DNA from: Bacteroidota bacterium
GTDB lineage: Bacteria > Bacteroidota > Rhodothermia > Rhodothermales > Salinibacteraceae
Direction of reading: 5' to 3'
Assembly: GCA_009908945.1 (NCBI GenBank)
Contig: JAAAOI010000153.1
Location: 1 to 51,946 of the forward strand
DNA length: 51,946 nt
Below, in pieces: positions 44,516-51,946 of the stretch. A program made the translations under genes and the position numbers. The notes below the pieces were generated by a model that made no database searches, was not told the DNA's origin, and saw only the letters and a program-made list of their open reading frames with translations. The number at the start of each line of letters is the position of its first letter. Positions within the stretch are counted from its first letter, which is position 1.

Positions 44516-45079
44516 TTATTCAAGCGAGGGCATTTGGTAGGTAAACACGCGGCTCAGCCGGATCGGCTCGCGCAGCAGGGGCTCCAGCCCGGAGGGCCAG
44601 GTATCCCGGACCAGCACGGTGACCTCCTTGCTGGACGTCCGGTTGCTTGCGGGCTGGCCCATCTCGTCGACGTACTGCACGCGGATGTCGACATCAAAGT
44701 AGAACGTGTCGACGCTGATGACGAAGGGGACCTGAGCCGTCTCCATGTTGTGGAAATGCTCCACGGCTTCGCAGTCGTCGGAGCCCGCATCCAGCACGTC
44801 GCAGCCCCGGCCGCCGGAGAAGTGATCCACCGGGTCCTTGAGCTCAAACGAGGAGATGATCTGCGACGAGGTCATGCCATCCGTGTCGTTGCTCAGCAGC
44901 CAGGCGTCATAGGCTCGCTCGCGCAGCAGTTCAATCATTTCCACGGCTACGGCCGAGCCCATCTCGCGCATCTCGCCCGCCATCGTGGTGCGCTGCACGT
45001 CCACGTAGCGCACCTGGGTGCTGTACGAGAACGTCACCGCAATCATCATCGCAAGTAGAGCAAGCAGGGTCTGTTGCAT
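44516..45079 (-). CDS. Membrane-anchored pilin-like protein (first of three)
   Basis: A 187-residue protein. The hydrophobic helix begins almost at the start Met (QQTLLALLAMMIAVTFSYS), followed by an amphipathic helix (about 25-55, TTMAGEMREMGSAVAVEMIELLRER) and a beta-rich domain (SFELKDPVDHFSGG, VDTFYFDVDIRVQYVDEMG). A Cys pair (CDVL ... DDCEAVE) could form a disulphide. No charged leader or G|F site is present. It starts 17 nt after the PilB/GspE-like gene, so it is surely cotranscribed. The layout suggests a minor pseudopilin, but sequence identity to a family was not recognised. Confidence 0.7.
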   Translation of the reverse strand: MQQTLLALLAMMIAVTFSYSTQVRYVDVQRTTMAGEMREMGSAVAVEMIELLRERAYDAWLLSNDTDGMTSSQIISSFELKDPVDHFSGGRGCDVLDAGSDDCEAVEHFHNMETAQVPFVISVDTFYFDVDIRVQYVDEMGQPASNRTSSKEVTVLVRDTWPSGLEPLLREPIRLSRVFTYQMPSLE

Positions 45080-45096
45080 AGCACTGTTGGGCTTGG

Positions 45097-48000
45097 TTAG
45101 TCGCGGCTGGCTACCACGCGCATCATCTCCTCAGCGGACGTCTCGCCGCTTTGCACGATGAGCTTGGCAGAGTCCTGCAGGGTGAGCATGCCGTCTTTCA
45201 CAGCGAGGTCTTTGATGTCTTCATCGCTCAGCTTGCCCTCGGAGTCGGCAATCAGGTGGCGCATCTCGCGGGTGAAGTACATGGCTTCCGTGACGGCGCG
45301 CCGGCCTTTGTAGCCCAGCCCGCCGCACTTCGGGCATTTGCGGTCGTTGCCTTCGGTGTAGAAGGTCGCCCCTTCAATGTCCTCGGGCGTAAAGCCGAGG
45401 TTCTTCAGGAAGATGGGGTCGGGATCGGGGTCCACCCGCTTGCACTGCGGGCAGAGCTTCCGAATCAGGCGCTGGGCCACCACGAGGTTGATGGCGTAGG
45501 CGATGAGAAAGGGCTCCACGCCCATCTTGTAGAGGCGGCTGACCGCGCTCGCGGCGTCGTTGGTGTGCAGCGTGGAGAAGGTGAGGTGGCCCGTGTTGGC
45601 CAGCTTGATGGCCAGCTCGGCGGTATGGCGGTCGCGCATCTCACCGACCATCACCACGTCGGGGTCGTGCCGCAGGATGGACCGCAGGGCGTCTTCCAGC
45701 CCCAGCTTGTTGTTGAGCTTGATCTGGCGCACCCCGGGCAGGATGTACTCCACCGGGTCCTCTACCGTCAGCACGTTCACCTCGGGCGAGACGACCTCGT
45801 GCAGCGCAGCGTACAGCGTGGTCGTCTTACCGGAGCCGGTCGGCCCGGTCAGGATCACCATGCCGTGCGGCTGGCTGATGGCGCGCTTGAAGCGCTCGAA
45901 GGCCAGCTCCTGCAGGCCCAGCTTGCGGAGGTCCTTGATCACCTTCCGGTCATCCAGCACACGAATCACAATGGACTCGGAGCGGACCTCGGAGGCGGCG
46001 TTGGCAATCGGCATCACCGAGACGCGGAAGCGGATCAGCGTCTCGTCGATCCAGCGCTGGATGAAGCCGTCCTGCGCGGCGTCCCGCTCGAAGCGGTCCA
46101 CATTCATCGAGTTGTCTTTGATGACCGCGATGAGTGCCTCGGGGTGCACCTTCTTCTCTACATGCCAGCGCTGCAGCCGGCCGTCGAGCCGGAAGTGGAT
46201 TTCGACCTGCTTATCGGCGTTGGGCCAGATGTGGATATCGGAGACGCCCTGCCGGGTGGCTTCCACGAGGGTGGCTTCGAACAGGTTGATGAGCTTGGAG
46301 CGGCTCATCTCAGCTTCCAGCGCTTCGTCGTCCACGAGGTTGTTCTCCTCGTCGTAGCTGGTGCCGAGGTCCATGGCCCCGCCATCGTCGTCGATGCGCT
46401 CCAGGTACTCGTTCTTGCGCGGGAACGCCTCCGCAATGAGGCCACGGACGACCCGCTCGGGCGCATACCGGAGCTCGAACCGCTCCAGCTTCAGCTTCTG
46501 CATCATGCGGTGCACGTCCGGGCGCGTGGGGTCGTGCGTGATGAAGGCCACCTTGATGGCGCCGCTGTTCGACTCCAGGTCCACCTCGTAGGGCAGCACG
46601 CCCAGGTCCAGCAGCTGATCGCGGTACTCCTCATCGAACGTGTCGGTGACGGACCGGGCAAACTCGGGATCCGGCTTGCCCTCGCGGATGTCGGCGGCGG
46701 GGAAGGCATACACGTTGGCCGCTTCTGCAAAGATGGCCTCGCGGTCGACGCCCTCCACCTGCGCCAGAATGCGCCAGAAGGACTCCTTCAGGCCTTCCTC
46801 GTCGCGCTTAATTTTGGCTTTGCGCATCTGCTCTGTGCTGATGGCCCCCTTGCCAAAGAGCGCCGCAATCACGCGGTCCTTCTTTTTGATTTTTTGCAGC
46901 TCCGGATCGTCAAGGGTTTCCTCAGCAAAGTTGGGCTGCTCGTCGTCGCCCCAGTTGGTGTCCGCGACAGGGGCATCGTCGGGCAGGTCGATGGAGCTGC
47001 CATCGAACGAGGCGCCTTCTTCCGCGTCGGCGCCAAACGGCTCGGCGGGCGCGATCTCGTCTTCTACCAGCACGTCCTCCTCGGCCTGCCGGTCGGTGTG
47101 GACGGCCTCGGCCAACTCGTCGGCGTTGATGCTGTGCTGTTCGGGCTTGAGCTGGGTGCGGTGCGGCGCGGCCGGCTCTTCCGCCCGACCCGCAGCGGGC
47201 GTTTGCTCCGGTGCAGAGGGCTCGTCGGGCCGCACGGGATCGGCAGGCGCAGCAGGTGCCGACGGTTGGGCGGTGATGCCGCCGGTTTCGTCGGTATCGT
47301 CGGTATCGTCGGTAGCATCTTCTGCGTCGGCGACAGGAGGGGCCTCCGTGGGGACATCGGCCTCCAGCGCGGCGTCAGCGGCGTCTACCGGAGCCGGTGC
47401 AGGCGCTTCCGGAACGGCGTCTGGGGCGGTGTCGCGCCCGCCTGCTGCGGGCGGGCCCGGATCTTCGGTTTCAGCTGACCTGCCGGCGGGCGCATCGGCG
47501 GGCGCATTGGCGGGGGCATCGGCGGGGGCGTCAGCTTCGGCAAACGGATCGGCATCCGCCTCATCCTCGCCAAACCCGGCAAACGGCTCCCAGCCCAGGT
47601 CGTCATCGTCGTCGTCAAACGCGAACAGGTCCTCGGCGGGGTCTTCTGCGCCGGCGGCCTCAGCGGCCGGCAGCGGTTGCGCGGGGGCGTCGCCTGCCGC
47701 CCGGTCGGCGGCGGGCGCTTCCGCAGCGGGTGCTTCCGCAGCGGGCGCTTCCTCCGTCGCTTCATCCGTCGCCTCTTCCATCCGGTCGTCGTGCGCGACG
47801 TCGTGCTCCGCGGCCGGTGCTTCGGCGGCGGTTTCCTCAAGCGTAGCCGTGCGGTCGTCTTCGGTATCGGGTGGCCCGGCCGTGTCCGCCGGTGTGGAGT
47901 CATCAGCTGGCGGAGCAGCGGCCGTGGGTTCTTCGGCTGGCTCGGCCTCGTCTTGTGCAGAACGGGCCAGGGCCTCCAGCGCATCGGGGGTGTCGTCGTC

Positions 48001-49317
48001 ATCGCCCAGCACCGCGTGCAGCCGCTGGCGCACCTCGGCCTCAGGCGCAAAGGTGAGCGTCACCGTCATGCCGAGGCTGCGTACCAGCTCCTCCACCTCC
48101 TCGCATGAGGGGTCGTGCGTCGCCACCGTCAGCAGGTGCCCGCCCACCTCAGGGTCGATGGTCATGGCGACCGGCAGCACGTTCAGCTCTTGAAGCGCTT
48201 CCTGCACGCCGGCAGGAAAGAGGCGCAGGATAGCGTTGACAAAGTCAGCATCAGGATGCTCGGGCGTAAGCGGCGCAGAGGCGTACTCCAGCACATCAGC
48301 GGCTGTGGCGTACGCGGCCGGGGCCGGCACGTGGCCCTCGGCGATGAGTTCGCGCCAGAGCACCGCGTGGGGATCCTCCAGGCGGTGCTGCACGCGCTCG
48401 GCTACCGCAGGGGCCACGTAGCCCTCGGCGCACAGCGCCTCCGCCACCGGGTCGCCCAGCGCCACCTGCGGGGCCGGAGCTTCAGCCTCCGGAACAGCGG
48501 GCTCCGCAGGGGCCGGCGGCTCCATCGTCCGCTCCTGGCCTTGCGGCGGATCTGTGGGATCATCGGGAGGGGTGGGCTCCCACCTGGCATCATCCGATAC
48601 AGGCGCATCATCCGATACGGGCGCATCATCGGACATCCGTGCGTCAGCAGGCGCGTGGTCCGGGGTGGAGCGGTCGTCGGTCGTGCGGTCGTCGGTCGTG
48701 CGGTCCAGGGTAGAGTGGCCCGGGGCTTCATCATCAGGAGCCCACAGGTCTTCCGCCGGGGCTTCGTCCAGGGCTTCTTGTGGCGCTTCTGCCGTCTGCG
48801 GCTCGTTCGCCTCGTCCTGCGAGACGGCAGACGGTGCGTTTGCAGCCCCCTCGCCGGGCAGCTCGGGCGGCTGCGCCTCTGCCTCCGTCGCTGAAACATC
48901 AGCGGCTTGAGGCCCGGCAGCAGCCTCCGGCGTGTCAGGCTCGGCACCCGCGGCCTCGCGCCTGCCAGCATCTGCCGCCTGTGGGTGCGCGGAAGCCTCC
49001 TCGATGGGAGCCTCCGGAACCGAGGCCTCCTCGATGGGAGCCTCCTCAGCAGCGGCCTCTTCAACTGGGGCCTCTTCAACTGGGGCCTCTTCAGCGGGAG
49101 CCTCCTCAACGGGAGCCTCCTCGACGGGAGTCTCCTCCGTGGGCGCATCGGGCGGCGTATCGGTAGATGCGCCGTCGCCTTCCTCCTGCACAAAATCGAC
49201 AAGCCAGCCCATCCGGCGTTTTCGACCGGCGCGGCGACGCCCGGTGCCCGAGGCCTCGGGCGCCGTGCCCTCGTCCTCAGGCGCAGGGTGCTGCTCGTTA
49301 TGGGAATGATCGGACAT
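45097..49317 (-). CDS. PilB/GspE-type assembly ATPase with a giant N-terminal region
   Basis: A 1406-residue ATPase, about 2.5 times the usual length. The C-terminal third (about 1060-1406) has everything expected: VILTGPTGSGKTTTLYAALH (Walker A near 1156), VNVLTVEDPVEYI, DPDVVMVGEMRD, HLTFSTLHTNDA, and a zinc site CPQC ... CPKCGG. A standard GspE N-domain lies at about 829-940 (VYAFPAADI, LGVLPYEVDL). Before it are two long acidic, Ala/Pro/Glu-rich regions (about 50-285 and 450-815), separated by a second, degenerate GspE-N-like domain (about 295-440, VNAILRLFPAGVQEALQELNVLPVAM). It starts 44 nt after the platform gene. It should drive pilin or pseudopilin assembly. Confidence 0.95.
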   Translation of the reverse strand: MSDHSHNEQHPAPEDEGTAPEASGTGRRRAGRKRRMGWLVDFVQEEGDGASTDTPPDAPTEETPVEEAPVEEAPAEEAPVEEAPVEEAAAEEAPIEEASVPEAPIEEASAHPQAADAGRREAAGAEPDTPEAAAGPQAADVSATEAEAQPPELPGEGAANAPSAVSQDEANEPQTAEAPQEALDEAPAEDLWAPDDEAPGHSTLDRTTDDRTTDDRSTPDHAPADARMSDDAPVSDDAPVSDDARWEPTPPDDPTDPPQGQERTMEPPAPAEPAVPEAEAPAPQVALGDPVAEALCAEGYVAPAVAERVQHRLEDPHAVLWRELIAEGHVPAPAAYATAADVLEYASAPLTPEHPDADFVNAILRLFPAGVQEALQELNVLPVAMTIDPEVGGHLLTVATHDPSCEEVEELVRSLGMTVTLTFAPEAEVRQRLHAVLGDDDDTPDALEALARSAQDEAEPAEEPTAAAPPADDSTPADTAGPPDTEDDRTATLEETAAEAPAAEHDVAHDDRMEEATDEATEEAPAAEAPAAEAPAADRAAGDAPAQPLPAAEAAGAEDPAEDLFAFDDDDDDLGWEPFAGFGEDEADADPFAEADAPADAPANAPADAPAGRSAETEDPGPPAAGGRDTAPDAVPEAPAPAPVDAADAALEADVPTEAPPVADAEDATDDTDDTDETGGITAQPSAPAAPADPVRPDEPSAPEQTPAAGRAEEPAAPHRTQLKPEQHSINADELAEAVHTDRQAEEDVLVEDEIAPAEPFGADAEEGASFDGSSIDLPDDAPVADTNWGDDEQPNFAEETLDDPELQKIKKKDRVIAALFGKGAISTEQMRKAKIKRDEEGLKESFWRILAQVEGVDREAIFAEAANVYAFPAADIREGKPDPEFARSVTDTFDEEYRDQLLDLGVLPYEVDLESNSGAIKVAFITHDPTRPDVHRMMQKLKLERFELRYAPERVVRGLIAEAFPRKNEYLERIDDDGGAMDLGTSYDEENNLVDDEALEAEMSRSKLINLFEATLVEATRQGVSDIHIWPNADKQVEIHFRLDGRLQRWHVEKKVHPEALIAVIKDNSMNVDRFERDAAQDGFIQRWIDETLIRFRVSVMPIANAASEVRSESIVIRVLDDRKVIKDLRKLGLQELAFERFKRAISQPHGMVILTGPTGSGKTTTLYAALHEVVSPEVNVLTVEDPVEYILPGVRQIKLNNKLGLEDALRSILRHDPDVVMVGEMRDRHTAELAIKLANTGHLTFSTLHTNDAASAVSRLYKMGVEPFLIAYAINLVVAQRLIRKLCPQCKRVDPDPDPIFLKNLGFTPEDIEGATFYTEGNDRKCPKCGGLGYKGRRAVTEAMYFTREMRHLIADSEGKLSDEDIKDLAVKDGMLTLQDSAKLIVQSGETSAEEMMRVVASRD
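47492..47527. repeat. Tandem 12-bp repeats in the assembly ATPase gene
   Basis: Three near-identical 12-bp units (47492-47503, 47504-47515, 47516-47527) code for an Ala-Pro-Ala-Asp/Asn repeat in the second disordered region. They keep the reading frame. Confidence 0.75.
47711..47755. repeat. Tandem 15-bp repeats in the assembly ATPase gene
   Basis: Three units of about 15 bp (47711-47725, 47726-47740, 47741-47755) code for EAPAA repeats in the second disordered region. They keep the frame, so length variation would be tolerated. Confidence 0.75.
48584..48700. repeat. 18-bp and 15-bp tandem repeats in the assembly ATPase gene
   Basis: An 18-bp unit encoding VSDDAP occurs about three times (48584-48637). 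A 15-bp unit cggtcgtcggtcgtg occurs twice exactly (48671-48685, 48686-48700), coding for a DRTTD repeat. Both are in frame, within the first disordered region. Confidence 0.8.
48988..49140. repeat. 15-bp-period repeats encoding EEAPV-type pentapeptides
   Basis: About ten degenerate 15-bp units code for the pentapeptide pattern E-E-A-P/A/S-V/I/A at residues 60-110 of the assembly ATPase. The period keeps the reading frame, and the protein stretch is highly acidic and likely disordered or extended. Confidence 0.85.
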
Positions 49318-49361
49318 AGACCGTCACGTAAACTGAAGGTGAAAGGGCGCCGGCAGGTGGG

Positions 49362-50720
49362 CTACCGGAGGCCCATCATGCTTTGCGTATCAGGCTGCAC
49401 GAAGGCGATCTCGGTGGAGAGCACTGTCAAGAAACAGATGCCAATGGTGATAAAGACCGCCACGGCCGTCTGGATGCTCTCAACCGCGTTTTTGAGCTGC
49501 AGCGACGTTTCGCGCTCGTAGTAATCGGCCATCTGGCGGGCGGAATCCTGCACGTTGCCCGTCTCGGCGCCGCTGCGGAAGCGCGAGAGCGTCATGCTGG
49601 TGAACACGCCGCTGGCTTCCATCGACTTCACGAGGCCCGTCCCCTGCGCCACCATCATGGGCACCGTGGTGGTTTTGATCTGGTGCTCCATGTAGCGGTT
49701 GCCGCAGGCCTCGGAGGCCACCTTGATGACGTTCAGGTTGTCGCCCGCACCGGAATAGAGCACGGAGAACACACGGCAGAAAATCTCGATGTTGAGCTTG
49801 TGCAGGAGCGAGCCAATGATGGGGATACGAATCAGGTATTTGTGGATGAGGAACTGCCCGCGGTCCGATCGGGCCCAGAGCCAGAAGCCTACCGACGAGG
49901 CCACGATGACAATGGCACACCAGAGCCAGTACTGATCGAGCCAGTCGGCAAAGGCCAGCGTCGCCACCGTCATCGGCGGCAGCTCCACGTCCAGCCCCTG
50001 AAACAGGCGGGCCGTTTCGGGGAAGATGTACCAGATGTACCAGATGAGGCAGGCCAGGAGCGCCAGCACGGTGATGGCGGGCGTAATCATGGCCGAGCGG
50101 ATGCTCTTGCGAAACTCGTCCTTGCGCTCCAGAAAGCGGGCGGTGGCCTCGTAGATTTCGGACATGTTGCCCGACTGCGAGGCGATGCCCAGCATGTAAG
50201 CGGTAAACTTGCCGAAGATGTGCTGGTGCTTCATGAAGGCCTGCTTGGCATCGGTGCCGCCTTTGAGGTCGGCGTTCAGGTCGCGGATGGCCTGGCGGAG
50301 GCTCTTCGAGGAGACGTCATTCACGAGCAGGTTCAGCACCTCGTCGAACGGCAGCTTCTCCTTCAGCAGGTTGGCCGAGAGGCGGACGAACATGATGATG
50401 TCGTCGTTGGCCGGCTTCGTCTGGAAGTTGAACCATTTCTTTTTGACGCTCAGCACCTCCAGGCCCATCTTGGCGAGGGCCTTCTCCAGCTCCTCCGCCG
50501 AGAAGGCTTTCTGCTCGCCCCGCACCACTTCGCCGTTCGGGTGCTTCACCTTGTACAGAAAGACGCGTCGCTCCAGCAGATTTTTCGTGCGGAAGCGGTG
50601 CTTCTCGGCCAGGGTGTCGACCTTCTGCCGGGCCGTCCGCTTCGAGGACGCAAACACGGTCCCTTTCACCGGCTGCCCGGTCTGGCTCATGCCTTCAAAT
50701 TTGAACTCTTTGGTGGCCAT
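49362..50720 (-). CDS. PilC/GspF-type inner-membrane platform protein
   Basis: A 452-residue type II secretion F-domain protein that couples the assembly ATPase to the pilin fibre. Two GspF repeats are visible: about 105-235 (FVRLSANLLKEKLPFDEVLNLLV ... ITPAITVLALLACLIWYIWY) and about 305-445 (FCRVFSVLYSGAGDNLNVIKVASEACGN ... SIQTAVAVFITIGICFLTVLST), with three membrane helices in total. The N terminus holds two copies of a short beta-alpha motif (FKFEGMSQTGQPVKGTVFA and YKVKHPNGEVVRGEQKAFS) where PilC usually has one. It lies 15 nt after the O-ligase-like gene and 44 nt before the ATPase gene, so it belongs to their transcript. Confidence 0.95.
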   Translation of the reverse strand: MATKEFKFEGMSQTGQPVKGTVFASSKRTARQKVDTLAEKHRFRTKNLLERRVFLYKVKHPNGEVVRGEQKAFSAEELEKALAKMGLEVLSVKKKWFNFQTKPANDDIIMFVRLSANLLKEKLPFDEVLNLLVNDVSSKSLRQAIRDLNADLKGGTDAKQAFMKHQHIFGKFTAYMLGIASQSGNMSEIYEATARFLERKDEFRKSIRSAMITPAITVLALLACLIWYIWYIFPETARLFQGLDVELPPMTVATLAFADWLDQYWLWCAIVIVASSVGFWLWARSDRGQFLIHKYLIRIPIIGSLLHKLNIEIFCRVFSVLYSGAGDNLNVIKVASEACGNRYMEHQIKTTTVPMMVAQGTGLVKSMEASGVFTSMTLSRFRSGAETGNVQDSARQMADYYERETSLQLKNAVESIQTAVAVFITIGICFLTVLSTEIAFVQPDTQSMMGLR

Positions 50721-50735
50721 CGGCTCTGGTTAGTT

Positions 50736-51946
50736 CTATTCGTTCACGATGATGAACCCCTGCTGCCAAAAGCGGGGATGGAGTTTGGGGTCGTCGGCCT
50801 GCTCTATAAAGTGCTGTTGCTGCTCCATCACATGCGAGGCCTCGGACACGGTGGACCCGAAGAGAAAGACACTGCCGATCACAATAGCGGCCATCAGTGT
50901 CGTAGCCAGCGCGCGCCGGGTGCGCTTCTCCGGGATGGGGGGCTTTCTGGAACGTGCGTTCTGGGCTGTCACGATGTAGAGGCCAAGCGCCCAGCCCACC
51001 ACCAGCACCATGAGCAATTGACTCAACGGCGCGACAACGAGACCACTCACCATGGTATGCGCCAGGGCTGCCATCAGAACGGCCGTCAGGGCCACGCGCA
51101 CCTGGCTGTGCGGCCCCCCGCCGTCCGTGCGCACCACCGCTATACTCTGGCGTACCCAGGCCACCAGCGCCCACGCCACAATGATGACCAGCAACGTCGC
51201 CGCAATGAGTCCCCACTCGGCGGCAAACTGCAGCACCGCGTTGTGCGGGGAGCCTCCCATAGAATCGGGGTACACGGCGTAGTGCATGGGGCCCACGCCC
51301 AGGAGCGGTGCGGACTGGATCTGCTCCAGCGCAAAAGCCCAGTAGTCGAAGCGCCCGCTGTCTGAGGTAGGGCTTCGGTGCAACAGGGAGCGAGCGGCCG
51401 TGGCGTAGTAGAGCACGCCATACAGGATGCCCCCCACAGCAGCAGCCGATACCTGGAACCCTAACCAGCGCGCAGCATCTTTGCGAAACAGCACGGCCAC
51501 CGCCAGTGATGCTATAAGAAGTCCAACCACCGTCCCACGGCCGCCGGACGTAAACAAGAGCATCCACCACCCGCAGCACAAGAAAAACAGCGCCGTTTTA
51601 GCGACGAGGTGCTTTTTTGGCAGGAGAAGGAACGGCAGCACAAGCAGGGGCAGGGTCCACGTCTGCAGGTGATTGAACATCCGGATATTGGAAAACCCGA
51701 GATTGATATCCGGCCAGACGATCATGCGCCCATTGACGACATGCTGCAGCCAGGAATATCCCCACGTCAGCATGTACAGGCTGACGCAGAGCACAACCCC
51801 CCAGAGGAGCAGGTCGCGCAACCGCTCCTGCTGCGCGAGCGACCCCGCCGCCACAATCAACACGGCGCCTACGAGCCCTATGTAAAGGCTTACATCCATA
51901 AAGGCGTACTGTACATTCTCAGCACGTGCCGCGGAGAGCAGGCCCA
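50736..51946 (-). CDS. O-antigen ligase/polymerase-like membrane protein, partial
   Basis: A polytopic membrane protein; 403 residues to the C terminus are visible, and the open frame continues past the right edge (SARAENVQYAFMDVSLYIGL), so the true start is outside the window. Ten or so hydrophobic segments flank a long periplasmic loop with Wzy_C/O-ligase features: FSNIRMFNHLQTWTLPLL, FTSGGRGTVVGLLI, and LGVGPMHYAVYPDSMGGSPHNAVLQFAAEWGLI. Such proteins ligate or polymerise glycans at the outer face of the inner membrane (WaaL, Wzy, or PglL-type pilin glycosyltransferase). It lies 15 nt upstream of the platform gene, so a role in modifying the pilin-like proteins is possible but unproven. 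Confidence 0.85.
   Translation of the reverse strand, partial: GLLSAARAENVQYAFMDVSLYIGLVGAVLIVAAGSLAQQERLRDLLLWGVVLCVSLYMLTWGYSWLQHVVNGRMIVWPDINLGFSNIRMFNHLQTWTLPLLVLPFLLLPKKHLVAKTALFFLCCGWWMLLFTSGGRGTVVGLLIASLAVAVLFRKDAARWLGFQVSAAAVGGILYGVLYYATAARSLLHRSPTSDSGRFDYWAFALEQIQSAPLLGVGPMHYAVYPDSMGGSPHNAVLQFAAEWGLIAATLLVIIVAWALVAWVRQSIAVVRTDGGGPHSQVRVALTAVLMAALAHTMVSGLVVAPLSQLLMVLVVGWALGLYIVTAQNARSRKPPIPEKRTRRALATTLMAAIVIGSVFLFGSTVSEASHVMEQQQHFIEQADDPKLHPRFWQQGFIIVNE

Noticed and set aside
45151-47478. Long plus-strand open frame (775 residues) opposite the assembly ATPase gene
   Set aside because: It is antisense to a well-supported gene, with composition caused by high GC in the opposite codon positions, and has no recognised domain.
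46640-48193. Ser/Ala-rich 517-residue plus-strand frame
   Set aside because: It mirrors the Ala/Pro/Glu repeats of the ATPase on the other strand; no signal, domain or ribosome site supports it.
49383-51365. 660-residue plus-strand frame opposite platform and O-ligase-like genes
   Set aside because: It spans two real minus-strand genes and the gap between them and has a His/Gly/Arg-rich shadow composition.
1-51946. tRNA, rRNA, CRISPR, insertion sequence or prophage
   Set aside because: I looked for cloverleaf T-arm signatures, spaced direct repeats, and transposase, integrase or phage motifs on both strands and saw none. A tRNAscan-SE and ISfinder run would settle this.

Overview
The window is a GC-rich chromosomal segment, about 52 kb, that looks like a member of the Bacteroidota superphylum, most likely Rhodothermota (Salinibacter/Rhodothermus-like). 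This is an inference from three things: a SusC/SusD outer-membrane pair, strong GC bias at third codon positions, and many acidic proteins, as in salt-adapted members. Most genes are housekeeping. I see no rRNA, tRNA, CRISPR array, transposase or prophage gene.

Layout. 1-1 kb: gatA (cut by the left edge) and tatA on the minus strand. 1.2-3.6 kb: adenosine deaminase and aroA on the plus strand. 3.7-8.7 kb: a SusC/SusD pair on the minus strand with a perfect hairpin between the two genes. 8.9-9.7 kb: an unrecognised lipoprotein. 9.9-13.9 kb: a soluble multi-PAS histidine kinase followed by two paralogous NarL-type response regulators. 14.2-15.0 kb: two small unknown genes. 15.2-19.7 kb: rplI, rpsR, rpsF, prfA, glmS; then aroG-type DAHP synthase and the LPS-transport genes lptB, an OstA/LptA-like gene and lptC, up to 24.3 kb. 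24.8-26.7 kb: a three-gene partner-switching module (STAS antagonist, anti-sigma kinase, REC-PP2C phosphatase) on the plus strand. 26.7-27.3 kb: a GNAT acetyltransferase. 27.4-35.0 kb: a menaquinone operon in the order menF-menD-menH-menA-menC-menE, without menB. 35.1-36.4 kb: a membrane protein and a two-CBS protein, divergently transcribed.

36.5 kb to the right edge is the most unusual part: a minus-strand type IV pilus / type II secretion-like locus. In transcription order it holds an O-antigen-ligase-like membrane protein (cut by the right edge), a PilC/GspF platform protein, a 1406-residue PilB/GspE ATPase, three membrane-anchored pilin-like proteins without a recognisable prepilin leader, a PilT-like ATPase, an apparent PilM-PilN fusion, an apparent PilO-PilP fusion and a secretin. 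The ATPase carries a very long acidic Ala/Pro/Glu-rich N-terminal region with a second, partly degenerate GspE N-domain. A hairpin with a U-tract separates the pilin-like genes from pilT, which suggests two transcription units. No prepilin peptidase and no classical major pilin are visible. I regard this locus as the best candidate for an undescribed system: a condensed envelope-spanning pilus or secretion machine in which alignment-complex subunits are fused.

All functional calls rest on motif recognition by eye. Starts were chosen by homology, signal peptides and spacing, because Shine-Dalgarno sequences are mostly weak here.
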